64,000 bases of DNA from Rouxiella aceris. GTDB taxonomy: Bacteria > Pseudomonadota > Gammaproteobacteria > Enterobacterales > Enterobacteriaceae. Made by a program: the position numbers and the translations under genes. Below are positions 9,124 to 18,102 of the stretch, in pieces (within the stretch, counting starts at the first letter, position 1; each line of letters begins with the position of its first letter). Location of the stretch: the NCBI RefSeq assembly GCF_012933545.1, contig NZ_JAADJU010000006.1, positions 290,518 through 354,517 on the forward strand, read 5' to 3'. The notes under the pieces were generated by a model that was given only the letters and a program-made list of their open reading frames with translations, was not told the DNA's origin and did no database searches.

Positions 9124-12100
9124 ATGTCACTATTGCCTGTTAACGCAAGTTTATCCCCCCCTTCGCCATCAACCGCCAACTTGGAAAAACTGCCCGCCAC
9201 CCTGCGTGCCGCCAGGCAGTATGCAACGTCTGCAGCAATCAATCGTCCTGCCGGGCGAGGTCGCGGACGGCGCGATTCGCCTCGGCAGCCGCATAATATT
9301 ACTCGCCAGAGCGATGGCAGCTTGCGCGTTGACTATGAGAGTCAGATTGTTCTGCCAGCTTATGCACTTAAAAAGGGAGCAACCAAAGACCCGGTTGCCC
9401 AGGACCATGCGCTGAGTCAGGACCAGCAAGCCGGTATCTTTAGCATCAGTCATCCACACACCGCAACCACCGGCAACCCGCCGGATGCGTTAGCAACGCG
9501 TTTTCAGGTGCGCTGGCATGATTTTTCGGTGCAGGAAACCTGGAACAAGGCGCTGACGCAGCAAGGCTATCCGCCGATGAAGGTGGTTTTTGACAGTAAA
9601 ACCCGCAGTTGGCAGGTTGAGCCTAATGTGTTGCTTAATGCCATGGCGGAGAGTTTCTACCGTTATCAGGGGGGACCGGTGACCGATGCCGAGCTGCCTG
9701 ATAACACGCTGCTCAAGCGAGGGCAGAATATCTGGGTGAGGATTAATGGTCGGGTGTTTCCCATTGCCGAGCAAAAGAAAGACGTCGTCATTATGCATCC
9801 CATCACGCGCAACAGTATGGGCACCCCCAGCGGCGGGCAACTCCCGCCAGCTATCAGGCAAGAGAGCGAATATTTTATCAAGACCCCGGTCGGCAAAGAT
9901 ATGGCCGACTGGCCGCCGCTGAAGATTGTCAAGCAAACCGGCAAATGGATCCTCATGCTTGATCCGTCATTGGTCAATACCCTGCTGACGGTACTGGGCA
10001 AAGCCCGGCTCTACGGCATTGACCCAGGCCCTCCCCCCCGACAACAGGTGGGAGCGGATAACCTGCTGCAAAGCGGGCAAAACTTTCTGCACGTCACCCA
10101 TGACGTTAGCGTTAAGATCGGCAGTACCAGACTGCCTGCGGCCATCGATCCCGAGGGCAAGCTCCCGCCGCTGCCGCTGCAATGGAACAGTGCCGACAAG
10201 GGCTATGACGTCCTTACTGAGCTGCGCAACCGGGGGCAGCGGACGCTGACGGAACGCGAGAGCTGGGGAATGCGTTTGCTGATCCTCGGCATGATGATCA
10301 GAAACCCACTGTACGGTACGGTTGAACTGGTTAGCTCTTCTTTGGGCAATACTGCTGCCCAGCAAAGGCTGGGACATTTTATTGATACCGGGGAATATCC
10401 CGATGATAGCAGCCTCGGCGGACGGATCGCCAAGGGGCTCGATACCTGCCTCTACTTTATCTTCTTTTCGCAATCATCAGGGGCTGCTACCGGTCTGGAG
10501 ATCGGCAGTTGGCTGGTGACCGGGCTGGGTAAAGCCTTGCTCAATTTACCGATGACCGAAGATGAAGCCGCCGGGGCGCTACAGTCTTTGCTTAATTTGC
10601 CCACGCAAATGCCGACGCAGAGCAAACATGAGGCTGCCCCGGCATTACGCTGGCTGGAGTCAAAAGTGGTGGATGAACCCAGGCTGGTGGCGGATACACG
10701 CTATGCCAATCTTTGGCGGCATCAGGAGAGTGGCAAACAGTATGTGCAACAGCAAGGTGACCCCCTGAGATATCGACCGGTGAGCGAGGAGAGTAGCGGG
10801 CACTTCCGTGAACTGTTTCCGGCGGATCGTCAGCCAGGGCGGCATTTTACCACGGGAAGTGATGGCGAACTGCGGCTGATGACCGCGCAAGAGCTGGCAA
10901 TCTGGCAACAACCAACGGAGGCCGAGCTGGTGGCGCGCAATTTTACCCCCGTCGAGGTGATCAACCGTGATGGCTCAGTCAGCGAGGAGTATGCACCGAT
11001 TTCCCCGGCGGGGATCAAGGCGACCTATCACTTTGACTCGGCAATGCGCAGCTTTCGGGCGACCGGCAAATCTATTGATGCCGAGGATCAGGTGGTTGGA
11101 TTACCCGGTGGGGCACATCCGACGGAGGAGGAGCTTGGCGCGTCGGAACTATCGCTGGCGCAGCTAAGTCAGCCGCGCAGGGTCGAAGTGGCCCGCTGGG
11201 TCGAGAGTCATTGGTATGCAGCCATGACGGCGGGACCTTCTGCCTCCGCCAAGCTTGAAGCACTGCTGTCCCGTCCGGACAGACCAAATTTTACCGCCGC
11301 GGAATTGCACGATGCGCTGCGAACACTCCCTATCAATATCCGCCCTGAAGTGAGTTTCAGGACCGTCCAGGCGGCGCTTACCCAGGCTTCGGTGAGCGTC
11401 AGCCCCGAGTTGAGCACCTGGGTGGAAAATCATTGGCTGCGCAATACAGAAATCTCGGTGAAAGACCGACTCGATATGCTGTTTGCCGTTGAGAATAAAC
11501 CAGCATGTTCAGCCTTGCAGTTACATGCTGCCTTGCGGCGGCTACCGGAGACTATCCGCCCGGATATCAGTCTGCGAGCCGTCCAGGAAGCCATTACGCA
11601 GTCGGTGCTTAACGTTAGAGAAGGTGTCACCACCTGGGTGGCAGATAACTGGCAGGCAACGTCGGTCGCCGGGGCTGCGGTTAACGCCAGGCTCAACGCG
11701 TTATTGGCTCGTGAAGATATCCCCGAAGGGTTGACGTCAGGAGTGCTATACCGGGCATTAAGGCGATTGCCCGAAAATATCAGACCTGAAATGAGTCTGG
11801 GGACAATAAAAAATGCCTTCACTTTGAACAACGCCCAAGTTAGGCCAGAAGTGATGAGTTGGGTGCAGAGCCACTGGGGAGCCGCCTCCGGCATGCTGCA
11901 TGGTCAACTCATGGCGCTGCTGGCTTGCGAAGGGCGGCCAGACGCGATAACCGGCCTGGAGTTACATAATGCCCTGCGTAATCTGCCCGCAGAGCAAAGA
12001 CCAGTTATTGGTCTTAAAACTGTCCAGCGGGCACTTTCTCAGGCTAGCGCCAATGCCAGACCGGAGGTGGTGGCCTGGGTGCGTAATAACTGGGCCGCGA

Positions 12101-13107
12101 CTTTGACGCATGGCCCGTCGATGAATACCCGGCTGGAAGCCTTGTTGGCCATGGATAACCGACCACCAGGCATCTTGGGCGGGGAGCTGCATAATGCCAT
12201 TATGCAATTGCCGGCAGAGGTCAAACCGAATGTAATGCTGGGGACAGTACAGAATGCCCTCACTCTGGCCACCAGCAGGGCGAGAGTCGAGGTGGTCAAC
12301 TGGGTGCGTGATAACTGGGGGCGACTCACGGCAACCCCGGAGCTTAGTAGAATTGATGCCCTGCTGGCCTGCTCGGGGCGACCGGCGGGTGTTTCCGCCG
12401 CCGAGCTACACTATGCCTTGCGGCAGTTGCCGGAAAGTGAAAGACCGGATTTGAGTATCAGGATTGTGCGCAACGCGCTTGCTCAGGCGACGGTCAAGGT
12501 CAGACCTGAGGTGGTGACTTGGGTGCGCAATCAATGGCAGAGATTTGAGGGCGAGGGGGTAGCCGTCAATAGCAGACTCACTGCGTTGCTTGCCGCAGAA
12601 GGTCGGCCGGTCGGGCTGTTATCCCCGGAGCTGTACCATGCCTTGCGGCAATTACCGCCGGCAATCCGACCGCAGATCGATTTGCCCATGGTGCAAAGAG
12701 CTTTTTCGCACCGAACCGATCGCGATGGTTTTACTCTGCCTTATCCGGTTTCCCAACCCTCTGCTGGTGTTGATTTTACCGGAGTGGAGTACCGGGACCG
12801 CACCCCGCTACCCTCGCCAGGTCCGCTGGATTTTAGCGGCATCGAGTACCGCGATCGGACACCGATCCAGTCGCCGGCACCTGGCCCGTTAGATTTTACC
12901 GGCATTGAGTATCGGGATCGCACCCCGACACCCTCGCCAGCACCTGTGCCGTTGGATTTTACCGGCGTTGAATATCGGGATCGCACACCTGCAGCCTCGC
13001 CAGCACCTGGCATAATAGATTTAGATGCTGCCAACACTCATTTAACCCATACCTCATCAGCAAATGGACAGCGGCAGCAGGTGCCGGCAAAACGGCAACG
13101 TACTTAA
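9124..13107 (+). CDS. Large unrecognised protein with two sets of internal repeats
   Basis: A 1327-residue protein I do not recognise. The ATG at 9124 is chosen because GAGGAGCG lies directly before it; an open frame continues 35 codons upstream. There is no signal peptide. Residues 1-90 are Ser/Pro/Arg-rich (GRGRGRRDSPRQPHN). About 90-530 looks globular, with recurring short units (LLKRGQNIWVRINGRVFPI; LLQSGQNFLHVTHDVSVKIG). Moderately hydrophobic stretches lie near 413-425 and 470-510. Residues 687-1200 are seven tandem repeats of about 72 residues with a WV...W, LxALLA, RP, ELHxALRxLP, RP, TVQxAL pattern. Residues 1217-1296 are four repeats around DFTGVEYRDRTP. The tail ends PAKRQRT. It interrupts truD-surE. 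The architecture suggests a host- or partner-binding scaffold or effector, but this is inference. Confidence 0.85.
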   Translation: MSLLPVNASLSPPSPSTANLEKLPATLRAARQYATSAAINRPAGRGRGRRDSPRQPHNITRQSDGSLRVDYESQIVLPAYALKKGATKDPVAQDHALSQDQQAGIFSISHPHTATTGNPPDALATRFQVRWHDFSVQETWNKALTQQGYPPMKVVFDSKTRSWQVEPNVLLNAMAESFYRYQGGPVTDAELPDNTLLKRGQNIWVRINGRVFPIAEQKKDVVIMHPITRNSMGTPSGGQLPPAIRQESEYFIKTPVGKDMADWPPLKIVKQTGKWILMLDPSLVNTLLTVLGKARLYGIDPGPPPRQQVGADNLLQSGQNFLHVTHDVSVKIGSTRLPAAIDPEGKLPPLPLQWNSADKGYDVLTELRNRGQRTLTERESWGMRLLILGMMIRNPLYGTVELVSSSLGNTAAQQRLGHFIDTGEYPDDSSLGGRIAKGLDTCLYFIFFSQSSGAATGLEIGSWLVTGLGKALLNLPMTEDEAAGALQSLLNLPTQMPTQSKHEAAPALRWLESKVVDEPRLVADTRYANLWRHQESGKQYVQQQGDPLRYRPVSEESSGHFRELFPADRQPGRHFTTGSDGELRLMTAQELAIWQQPTEAELVARNFTPVEVINRDGSVSEEYAPISPAGIKATYHFDSAMRSFRATGKSIDAEDQVVGLPGGAHPTEEELGASELSLAQLSQPRRVEVARWVESHWYAAMTAGPSASAKLEALLSRPDRPNFTAAELHDALRTLPINIRPEVSFRTVQAALTQASVSVSPELSTWVENHWLRNTEISVKDRLDMLFAVENKPACSALQLHAALRRLPETIRPDISLRAVQEAITQSVLNVREGVTTWVADNWQATSVAGAAVNARLNALLAREDIPEGLTSGVLYRALRRLPENIRPEMSLGTIKNAFTLNNAQVRPEVMSWVQSHWGAASGMLHGQLMALLACEGRPDAITGLELHNALRNLPAEQRPVIGLKTVQRALSQASANARPEVVAWVRNNWAATLTHGPSMNTRLEALLAMDNRPPGILGGELHNAIMQLPAEVKPNVMLGTVQNALTLATSRARVEVVNWVRDNWGRLTATPELSRIDALLACSGRPAGVSAAELHYALRQLPESERPDLSIRIVRNALAQATVKVRPEVVTWVRNQWQRFEGEGVAVNSRLTALLAAEGRPVGLLSPELYHALRQLPPAIRPQIDLPMVQRAFSHRTDRDGFTLPYPVSQPSAGVDFTGVEYRDRTPLPSPGPLDFSGIEYRDRTPIQSPAPGPLDFTGIEYRDRTPTPSPAPVPLDFTGVEYRDRTPAASPAPGIIDLDAANTHLTHTSSANGQRQQVPAKRQRT
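11182..12723 (+). repeat. Seven tandem ~72-residue helical-type protein repeats
   Basis: The units begin at VEVARWVESHW, VSPELSTWVENHW, VREGVTTWVADNW, VRPEVMSWVQSHW, ARPEVVAWVRNNW, ARVEVVNWVRDNW and VRPEVVTWVRNQW. Each continues through LxALLAxxxRP, a conserved ELHxALRxLP, RPxxSLxTVQ and a final ALxxA. Amphipathic spacing and absence of Gly/Pro inside the segments suggest three or four helices per unit stacked as a solenoid. The repeats are diverged at the DNA level, so the array is old rather than freshly expanded. Confidence 0.85.
12772..13011 (+). repeat. Four tandem D-F-T-G-V/I-E-Y-R-D-R-T-P repeats near the C-terminus
   Basis: Four units of 18-21 residues share a core of DF(T/S)G(V/I)EYRDRTP followed by a Pro/Ser/Ala linker such as LPSPG, IQSPAPG or TPSPAPV. 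Each core has one tyrosine in an acidic-basic context and one Thr-Pro. The linkers are proline-rich and probably extended. The DNA copies are similar but not identical. Confidence 0.9.
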
Positions 13108-13931
13108 CGTTAAACCGCCACTTGCCAGCAACTTCAACCTGGTTTCTGCCAGCGTTGAGGTTGCCAAGATGCCGCGTTATTTTCCACCTTGTGCCATCGT
13201 AAGGAATAAAAGTAGACCTACTTTTGCTGTCGCTGGATTTCATAAAGGAAACCATCATCAGGTTATATTCTTTGGGGATATCCTTGAGATCCATTTTTAA
13301 TGGATAGCTTTGGGCATAATCTCCGGAGGACGCTTGGTCAGGATTATGTCAATAACCGATCATTAATTTTTACCTGCAATCGATGGCATAGTATCGTTGT
13401 TGTTCGTGAGCACAAAAAACTGACCTGATAGTCCCGGCAGATCATATCAAGCCAGCCAGGTGGCTACTTTCCCAAGTGTATAGGTTTTTTTCACCGATAT
13501 GTCCTTATCAGTTTTACTTTTACTAAATAACAGCGCAGATGAAATTTTCGCGGTTAGGTATATATACATTACATTTTGTCTTAATTCATTTCCGTCATGA
13601 TGGCACAAGAGTTATCTGTTATTTAAGACGGTTTTAGAGTGTAAATAAAGAGTGTTCTTTTCAGTTAATTGTTATCGATGGCCAAAGAAATAAGGGCTAT
13701 TTTTTATTTCCCAACGATTGGTAAATTATTCTTAATAAGCCGGATTTTTCTCTGTAGCAACGCCGGGGACAAGGGTTATAATCATTTCCGGTTCAGACCG
13801 CGCTCGACTACACTTTGCCCTGACAGATGCGGCTGGAAAGCCAAAACCTTCAGCAGGGTCGCGGGGGGAGTAAAGGGGAATAGACGGATGACAATCAGAG
13901 GATTTTTTTTGCACTCTAACGAGAACAAGGC
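13108..13931. other. 824-bp AT-rich region between the repeat-protein gene and surE
   Basis: I see no convincing gene. On the minus strand an open frame from 13294 reads through a hydrophilic peptide (MDLKDIPKEYNLMMVSF...) into the repeat-protein gene in antisense. On the plus strand a frame from 13669 ends inside the surE start. Neither has recognisable similarity or a clear ribosome site. The stretch 13340-13700 is markedly AT-rich. Because surE is separated from truD here, a surE-pcm promoter must lie in this region, but no single candidate stands out. Confidence 0.5.
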
Positions 13932-14708
13932 ATGACATCTTTGATACGGATATTGTTGAGTAATGATGATGGCGTGTCAGCCCCCGGTATTCAAACGCTG
14001 GCCGCTGCACTGCGGGAATTTGCCGATGTCAGGTTGGTGGCTCCCGATCGCAATCGCAGCGGTGCCTCAAACGCGCTGACGCTTGACTCCCCTTTGCGTA
14101 TTCAAACTTATCCCAACGGTGACTGTGCGGTAATTAATGGCACACCGACGGATTGCGTCTATCTCGGGGTTAATACCCTGATGCGACCACGTCCGGATAT
14201 TGTCGTGTCCGGAATTAACGCTGGCCCCAATCTGGGTGATGATGTCATCTACTCCGGCACTGTGGCTGCCGCTATGGAGGGGCGCCATCTGGGTTATCCT
14301 GCGCTTGCCGTCTCCCTGGATGGCCATCGCCATTATGCCACTGCCGCCGCCATTACTTGCCGTCTGGTGCAGATGCTGGCCAAAGAACCGCTGCGTACCG
14401 GGCGTATTCTTAATGTCAATGTTCCCGATCTGCCACTGGATGAAATTAAAGGGCTGCGCGTTACACGCTGTGGTAGCCGTCATCCTGCGGAACAGGTATT
14501 TTGTCAGCAGGACCCCCGCGGTCAGGACTTGTACTGGATAGGCCCGCCGGGTGAGAAGTTTGACGTGGCGGCAGACACCGACTTTGCTGCCGTTGCCGAG
14601 GGCTACGTTTCCATAACCCCTTTGCATGTAGATTTGACGGCCTATGCAGCGCAAGACATTGTCAGAACGTGGTTAGCCAAAGCCGAGGTGAGCGGGAATG
14701 GTGACTAA
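13932..14708 (+). CDS. surE: 5'/3'-nucleotidase SurE
   Basis: A 258-residue metal-dependent nucleoside-5'-monophosphate phosphatase, also active on 3'-nucleotides and short polyphosphate, linked to stationary-phase survival. The metal-binding LLSNDDG is near residues 8-14, with [12 protein letters not shown] and [21 protein letters not shown]. The ATG at 13932 gives four residues (MTSL) before the usual start; the TTG or ATA region just downstream could be the family start. It overlaps pcm by 11 bases. Confidence 0.96.
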   Translation: MTSLIRILLSNDDGVSAPGIQTLAAALREFADVRLVAPDRNRSGASNALTLDSPLRIQTYPNGDCAVINGTPTDCVYLGVNTLMRPRPDIVVSGINAGPNLGDDVIYSGTVAAAMEGRHLGYPALAVSLDGHRHYATAAAITCRLVQMLAKEPLRTGRILNVNVPDLPLDEIKGLRVTRCGSRHPAEQVFCQQDPRGQDLYWIGPPGEKFDVAADTDFAAVAEGYVSITPLHVDLTAYAAQDIVRTWLAKAEVSGNGD

Positions 14709-15324
14709 GCCAATGTACAATTTGCTTGAGCAGCTACGAAAGCAGGGCATCAGCGATGAGCAGTTGCTGCATGCGATCGAATCTGTCCCCCGTGAGCGCT
14801 TTGTTGATGAAGCTTTTCAGCATAAGGCTTATGAGAATACAGCATTGCCCATTGGGCTTGGGCAAACCATTTCCCAGCCTTATACCGTGGCGCGCATGAC
14901 CGAACTCTTGTGTCTGCAACCTCAGTCGCGAGTGTTGGAAATCGGCACCGGTTCCGGCTACCAGACCGCTATTCTGGCGCATTTGGTTGAGCACGTTTTT
15001 TCTGTAGAAAGGATCAAGGGTCTGCAGTGGCAGGCCAAGCGCCGTCTGAAACAGCTGGACCTGCATAATGTTTCCACCCGCCACGGCGACGGCTGGGAAG
15101 GTTGGCCATCGCGTGGTCCCTTTAATGCCATTATTGTTACCGCCGCACCGCCGGAGATCCCTCAGGATTTGATGACTCAGCTCGATGACGGCGGGATCAT
15201 GGTGCTGCCGGTCGGCGAACAAAATCAGACGTTGCAGCGTATTGTGCGACGTGCAAACGACTTTACTATCGAAACGATTGAAGCTGTTCGTTTTGTGCCC
15301 TTAGTCAAAGGCGAGTTGGCCTGA
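14698..15324 (+). CDS. pcm: Protein-L-isoaspartate O-methyltransferase
   Basis: A 208-residue SAM-dependent enzyme that methylates isoaspartyl residues to start repair of aged proteins. [15 protein letters not shown] lies near residue 53, and SAM motif [17 protein letters not shown] near 81. The length matches the E. coli enzyme. Its start lies inside the end of surE, implying coupled translation. About 260 bases separate it from nlpD. Confidence 0.97.
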   Translation: MVTKPMYNLLEQLRKQGISDEQLLHAIESVPRERFVDEAFQHKAYENTALPIGLGQTISQPYTVARMTELLCLQPQSRVLEIGTGSGYQTAILAHLVEHVFSVERIKGLQWQAKRRLKQLDLHNVSTRHGDGWEGWPSRGPFNAIIVTAAPPEIPQDLMTQLDDGGIMVLPVGEQNQTLQRIVRRANDFTIETIEAVRFVPLVKGELA

Positions 15325-15585
15325 TGACCCATTTTTATCGCTGTCAGCCGCTAACCCCTTAAAATTTATATACAACTGTTTTATGGTGCAAAAGTTGCGT
15401 TGTTGATAGCATTCACTAACATTTTTTATTCTCACAGTTTTTTTAACTATCGCCATCGGGGTGTCGGTTATCTGCCACCTTGAGGTCAACGGGCTGCTCT
15501 TCGTTGTTATTACGTTCTTCACAAGAGCCGGACATCGTTGAGTGCTGCACCGAGATAGATTCTGATTTGCTGTTATGGGGGAGTT

Positions 15586-16770
15586 ATGAGCACGGGAAGC
15601 CCAATTAAAACCTTAGGCCGCATTGCGGTATGTACATTTGTTGGCGCCTGGCTCGCGGGGTGTAGCAATAATAATAATGCCACAACCTCCGCGCCGATTA
15701 GCAGCGTTAACGGGGGTGGGGGCATGCTGCAAGGCAACGGTGGCGGCGGTATGCTTCAGGGCAACAGTAGCGGCGGTATGCTGCAGAGTAATAGTGGCGG
15801 CGGCATGCTGCATGGCCCTAAGGTTACTCAGGCTGTTCCGGTCAGCCAGGGCAATATTGGGGGTCGGAATACTCCGAATTCCAGCGCCAATGCGCCAATG
15901 ATTAATGCCCAGGGACATATCGTTTATAACCGCAGTTATAACAGTATTCCGAAGGGCAGCTACAGCGGTAGCACCTATCAGGTCAAGCGTGGTGATACCC
16001 TGTTTTACATCGCCTGGATCACCGGTAATGACTTCCGCGATCTCGCTGCACGCAACAATATTCCTGAACCTTACGGTCTTGAGGTAGGACAGACCATCCA
16101 GATCAATAATGTCTCTTCCACGGCAAGTAACGGTGGCATGCTGGCAACTTCACCGGCAACAAATGGCGGGATGTTGGCAACCTCTGATGCCACTCACGGG
16201 GGGGTAACAAAAGCGCCTTCAGGTGGCATGTTGCAGGGTCCAGTGGTTGCATCTCAACCAACTACCACGTATTCTGATTCTTCTAGTAAACAGAATGTAG
16301 GTAAGATGTTGCCTACAGCAGGGGTTGTGGCGACAACAACAGCACCTGTTACCGCACCGAGCACTCCCGTCGTCAGTACAACGAGCAATGGCGGTCCTGT
16401 TTCCTCTTGGAAATGGCCGACTGACGGGAAAATTATCGATAATTTCTCAGCTTCTGAAGGGGGAAATAAGGGGATCGATATTGCCGGTTCACGTGGTCAA
16501 TCTGTGTTTGCCACTGCCAGTGGGCGTGTGGTGTATGCAGGTAATGCGCTGCGTGGTTATGGTAATCTGATCATCATCAAACACAATGATGATTACTTGA
16601 GCGCCTATGCACATAACGATTCAATGCTGGTCCGGGAACAACAAGAAGTGCAGGCGGGACAAAAAATAGCGACTATGGGTAGCACCGGAACCAGCTCAGT
16701 AAGATTACATTTTGAAATTCGTTACAAGGGGAAATCCGTAAACCCGCTGCGTTATCTTCCGCAGCGATAA
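15586..16770 (+). CDS. nlpD: Murein hydrolase activator lipoprotein NlpD
   Basis: A 394-residue outer-membrane lipoprotein that activates the amidase AmiC during daughter-cell separation. The signal peptide ends in the lipobox LAGC with Cys26. A LysM domain ([20 protein letters not shown]) sits near residues 126-170, and the C-terminal LytM/M23 domain (about 275-390) includes GNKGIDIAG and [20 protein letters not shown]. Both linkers carry repeated GGML units ([24 protein letters not shown]), unlike the Gln/Pro-rich linker of E. coli NlpD. The main rpoS promoter lies within nlpD in relatives. Confidence 0.97.
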   Translation: MSTGSPIKTLGRIAVCTFVGAWLAGCSNNNNATTSAPISSVNGGGGMLQGNGGGGMLQGNSSGGMLQSNSGGGMLHGPKVTQAVPVSQGNIGGRNTPNSSANAPMINAQGHIVYNRSYNSIPKGSYSGSTYQVKRGDTLFYIAWITGNDFRDLAARNNIPEPYGLEVGQTIQINNVSSTASNGGMLATSPATNGGMLATSDATHGGVTKAPSGGMLQGPVVASQPTTTYSDSSSKQNVGKMLPTAGVVATTTAPVTAPSTPVVSTTSNGGPVSSWKWPTDGKIIDNFSASEGGNKGIDIAGSRGQSVFATASGRVVYAGNALRGYGNLIIIKHNDDYLSAYAHNDSMLVREQQEVQAGQKIATMGSTGTSSVRLHFEIRYKGKSVNPLRYLPQR

Positions 16771-16821
16771 GCCGGGCAGATTCTTAATTTCTGCTCTTGG
16801 GACCACGGGTAGGAGCAGCTT

Positions 16822-17823
16822 ATGAGTCAGAATACGCTGAAAGTTAACGAGTTACACGATGATGTAGATTTCGACGAGAACAGCGTTGAGGCCTTCGACG
16901 AAAAAGCTTCGATCGAGGAGTCTGTAGATAACGATGTTTCTGACGCTGATGCCGAAGAAGAGCTGTTATCACAGGCTGTAAGCCAAAGAGTGCTGGATGC
17001 AACTCAACTGTACCTTGGTGAAATTGGTTACTCTCCTTTGCTTACCGCAGAAGAGGAAGTTTATTTCGCACGGCGTGCGTTGCGTGGTGATGTGCCATCT
17101 CGCCGCCGCATGATAGAAAGTAACCTGCGTTTGGTGGTTAAGATTGCCCGCCGCTACAGTAATCGCGGCCTGGCACTGCTTGATCTGATCGAGGAAGGTA
17201 ACCTGGGTCTGATCCGTGCGGTTGAAAAATTTGACCCTGAACGTGGTTTTAGATTTTCTACCTATGCGACCTGGTGGATCCGACAGACCATTGAACGGGC
17301 GATCATGAACCAAACCCGTACTATTCGTTTGCCGATCCACATTGTTAAAGAGCTTAACGTTTATCTGCGTACCGCGCGCGAACTGGCGCACAAGCTCGAT
17401 CACGAGCCAAGCGCCGAAGAGATCGCCGAACAGCTTGATAAACCAGTGCATGACGTCAGCCGTATGTTGCGCCTGAATGAGCGTATTACTTCTGTCGATA
17501 CCCCATTGGGTGGCGACTCGGAGAAAGCGCTGTTAGATATTCTGGCCGACGAGAAAGAAAACGGTCCGGAAGACACCACCCAAGACGATGATATGAAACA
17601 CAGCATCGTGAAGTGGTTGTTTGAGCTAAATGCCAAACAGCGTGAAGTGCTGGCGCGTCGTTTCGGTCTGCTGGGTTATGAAGCGGCTACTCTTGAAGAT
17701 GTTGGCCGGGAAATCGGCCTTACGCGCGAACGCGTACGTCAGATTCAGGTTGAAGGCTTGCGTCGCCTGCGGGAAATTCTGCAGGGTCAGGGTCTGAGCA
17801 TTGAAGCATTGTTTCGTGAATAA
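16822..17823 (+). CDS. rpoS: RNA polymerase sigma factor RpoS (sigma-38)
   Basis: A 333-residue general stress and stationary-phase sigma factor. Acidic region 1.1 is followed by region 2 ([52 protein letters not shown]), region 3 and region 4 with the helix-turn-helix [19 protein letters not shown]. It is full-length with no stop or frameshift, which is worth noting because rpoS is often lost in cultured strains. It is convergent with mutS, and the intergenic terminator is split by a repeat element. Confidence 0.98.
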   Translation: MSQNTLKVNELHDDVDFDENSVEAFDEKASIEESVDNDVSDADAEEELLSQAVSQRVLDATQLYLGEIGYSPLLTAEEEVYFARRALRGDVPSRRRMIESNLRLVVKIARRYSNRGLALLDLIEEGNLGLIRAVEKFDPERGFRFSTYATWWIRQTIERAIMNQTRTIRLPIHIVKELNVYLRTARELAHKLDHEPSAEEIAEQLDKPVHDVSRMLRLNERITSVDTPLGGDSEKALLDILADEKENGPEDTTQDDDMKHSIVKWLFELNAKQREVLARRFGLLGYEAATLEDVGREIGLTRERVRQIQVEGLRRLREILQGQGLSIEALFRE

Positions 17824-17881
17824 TGCGTAATGACAGACTACGCGGTTTTTAATTTTCGAAGCTAAAACCGCGACAAGATAT

Positions 17882-17909
17882 AAAAAGGTGGAGTGTAAAA
17901 ACTCCACCT
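17882..17909 (-). terminator. Left copy of split rpoS/mutS terminator hairpin (mutS side)
   Basis: The stem AGGTGGAGT/ACTCCACCT is preceded on the plus strand by an A run. On the minus strand it therefore reads as a stem-loop followed by TTTTTA, correctly oriented to terminate mutS transcription. It is a perfect duplicate of the hairpin at 18041-18065 on the other side of the inserted 131-bp element. Confidence 0.8.
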
Positions 17910-18040
17910 GAGTTTGATGACAAAGTCGTCTTGATGATCGAGATACCCGGGCATAGCACACCCAGGGGCGCTCCGGCGGGCAAGCCCGCTACGACCCCAA
18001 CGGTGCACTCTCCCTAATAACGAACTTTGTCAGCAGTCTG
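17910..18040 (+). repeat. 131-bp terminator-inserted repeat, full copy at rpoS/mutS
   Basis: The element begins GAGTTTGATGACAAAG and ends CTTTGTCAGCAGTCTG. These are imperfect inverted repeats (12 of 16 matching). The centre holds a strong palindrome, GCGGGCAAGCCCGC, nested in GGGGCG...CGACCCC. It differs from the copy at 43333-43463 at three positions and from 47098-47228 at five. It is flanked by a 25-bp direct repeat that is the whole terminator hairpin. It has no room to code for a transposase, so it would have to be mobilised by another element. Confidence 0.9.
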
Positions 18041-18072
18041 AAGGTGGAGTGTAAAAACTCCACCTTTTTTTT
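18041..18072 (+). terminator. Right copy of split rpoS/mutS terminator hairpin (rpoS side)
   Basis: The stem AAGGTGGAGT/ACTCCACCTT is followed by TTTTTTTT on the plus strand, a strong Rho-independent terminator for rpoS. It now lies 217 bases after the rpoS stop because the 131-bp element and the other hairpin copy precede it. Confidence 0.85.
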
Positions 18073-18102
18073 ATATCTGCTTATGGCAAGTAATGCGAGC
18101 CG

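Noticed and set aside
12959..13294. 111-codon minus-strand frame at the end of the large repeat gene
   Set aside because: Nearly half is antisense to the repeat-protein tail, and the rest has no recognisable family; it is mentioned only in the gap description.
13669..13935. 88-codon frame ending in the surE start
   Set aside because: No similarity, atypical composition and a weak start; treated as noise in the AT-rich gap.
14067..14654. 195-codon minus-strand frame inside surE
   Set aside because: Antisense to the conserved SurE sequence, with no recognisable motif.
17882..18072. ERIC or REP/BIME elements as explanation of the 131-bp repeat
   Set aside because: The sequence does not match the ERIC core palindrome as I know it, and REP units are much shorter; the flanking hairpin duplication is also not a feature of either.
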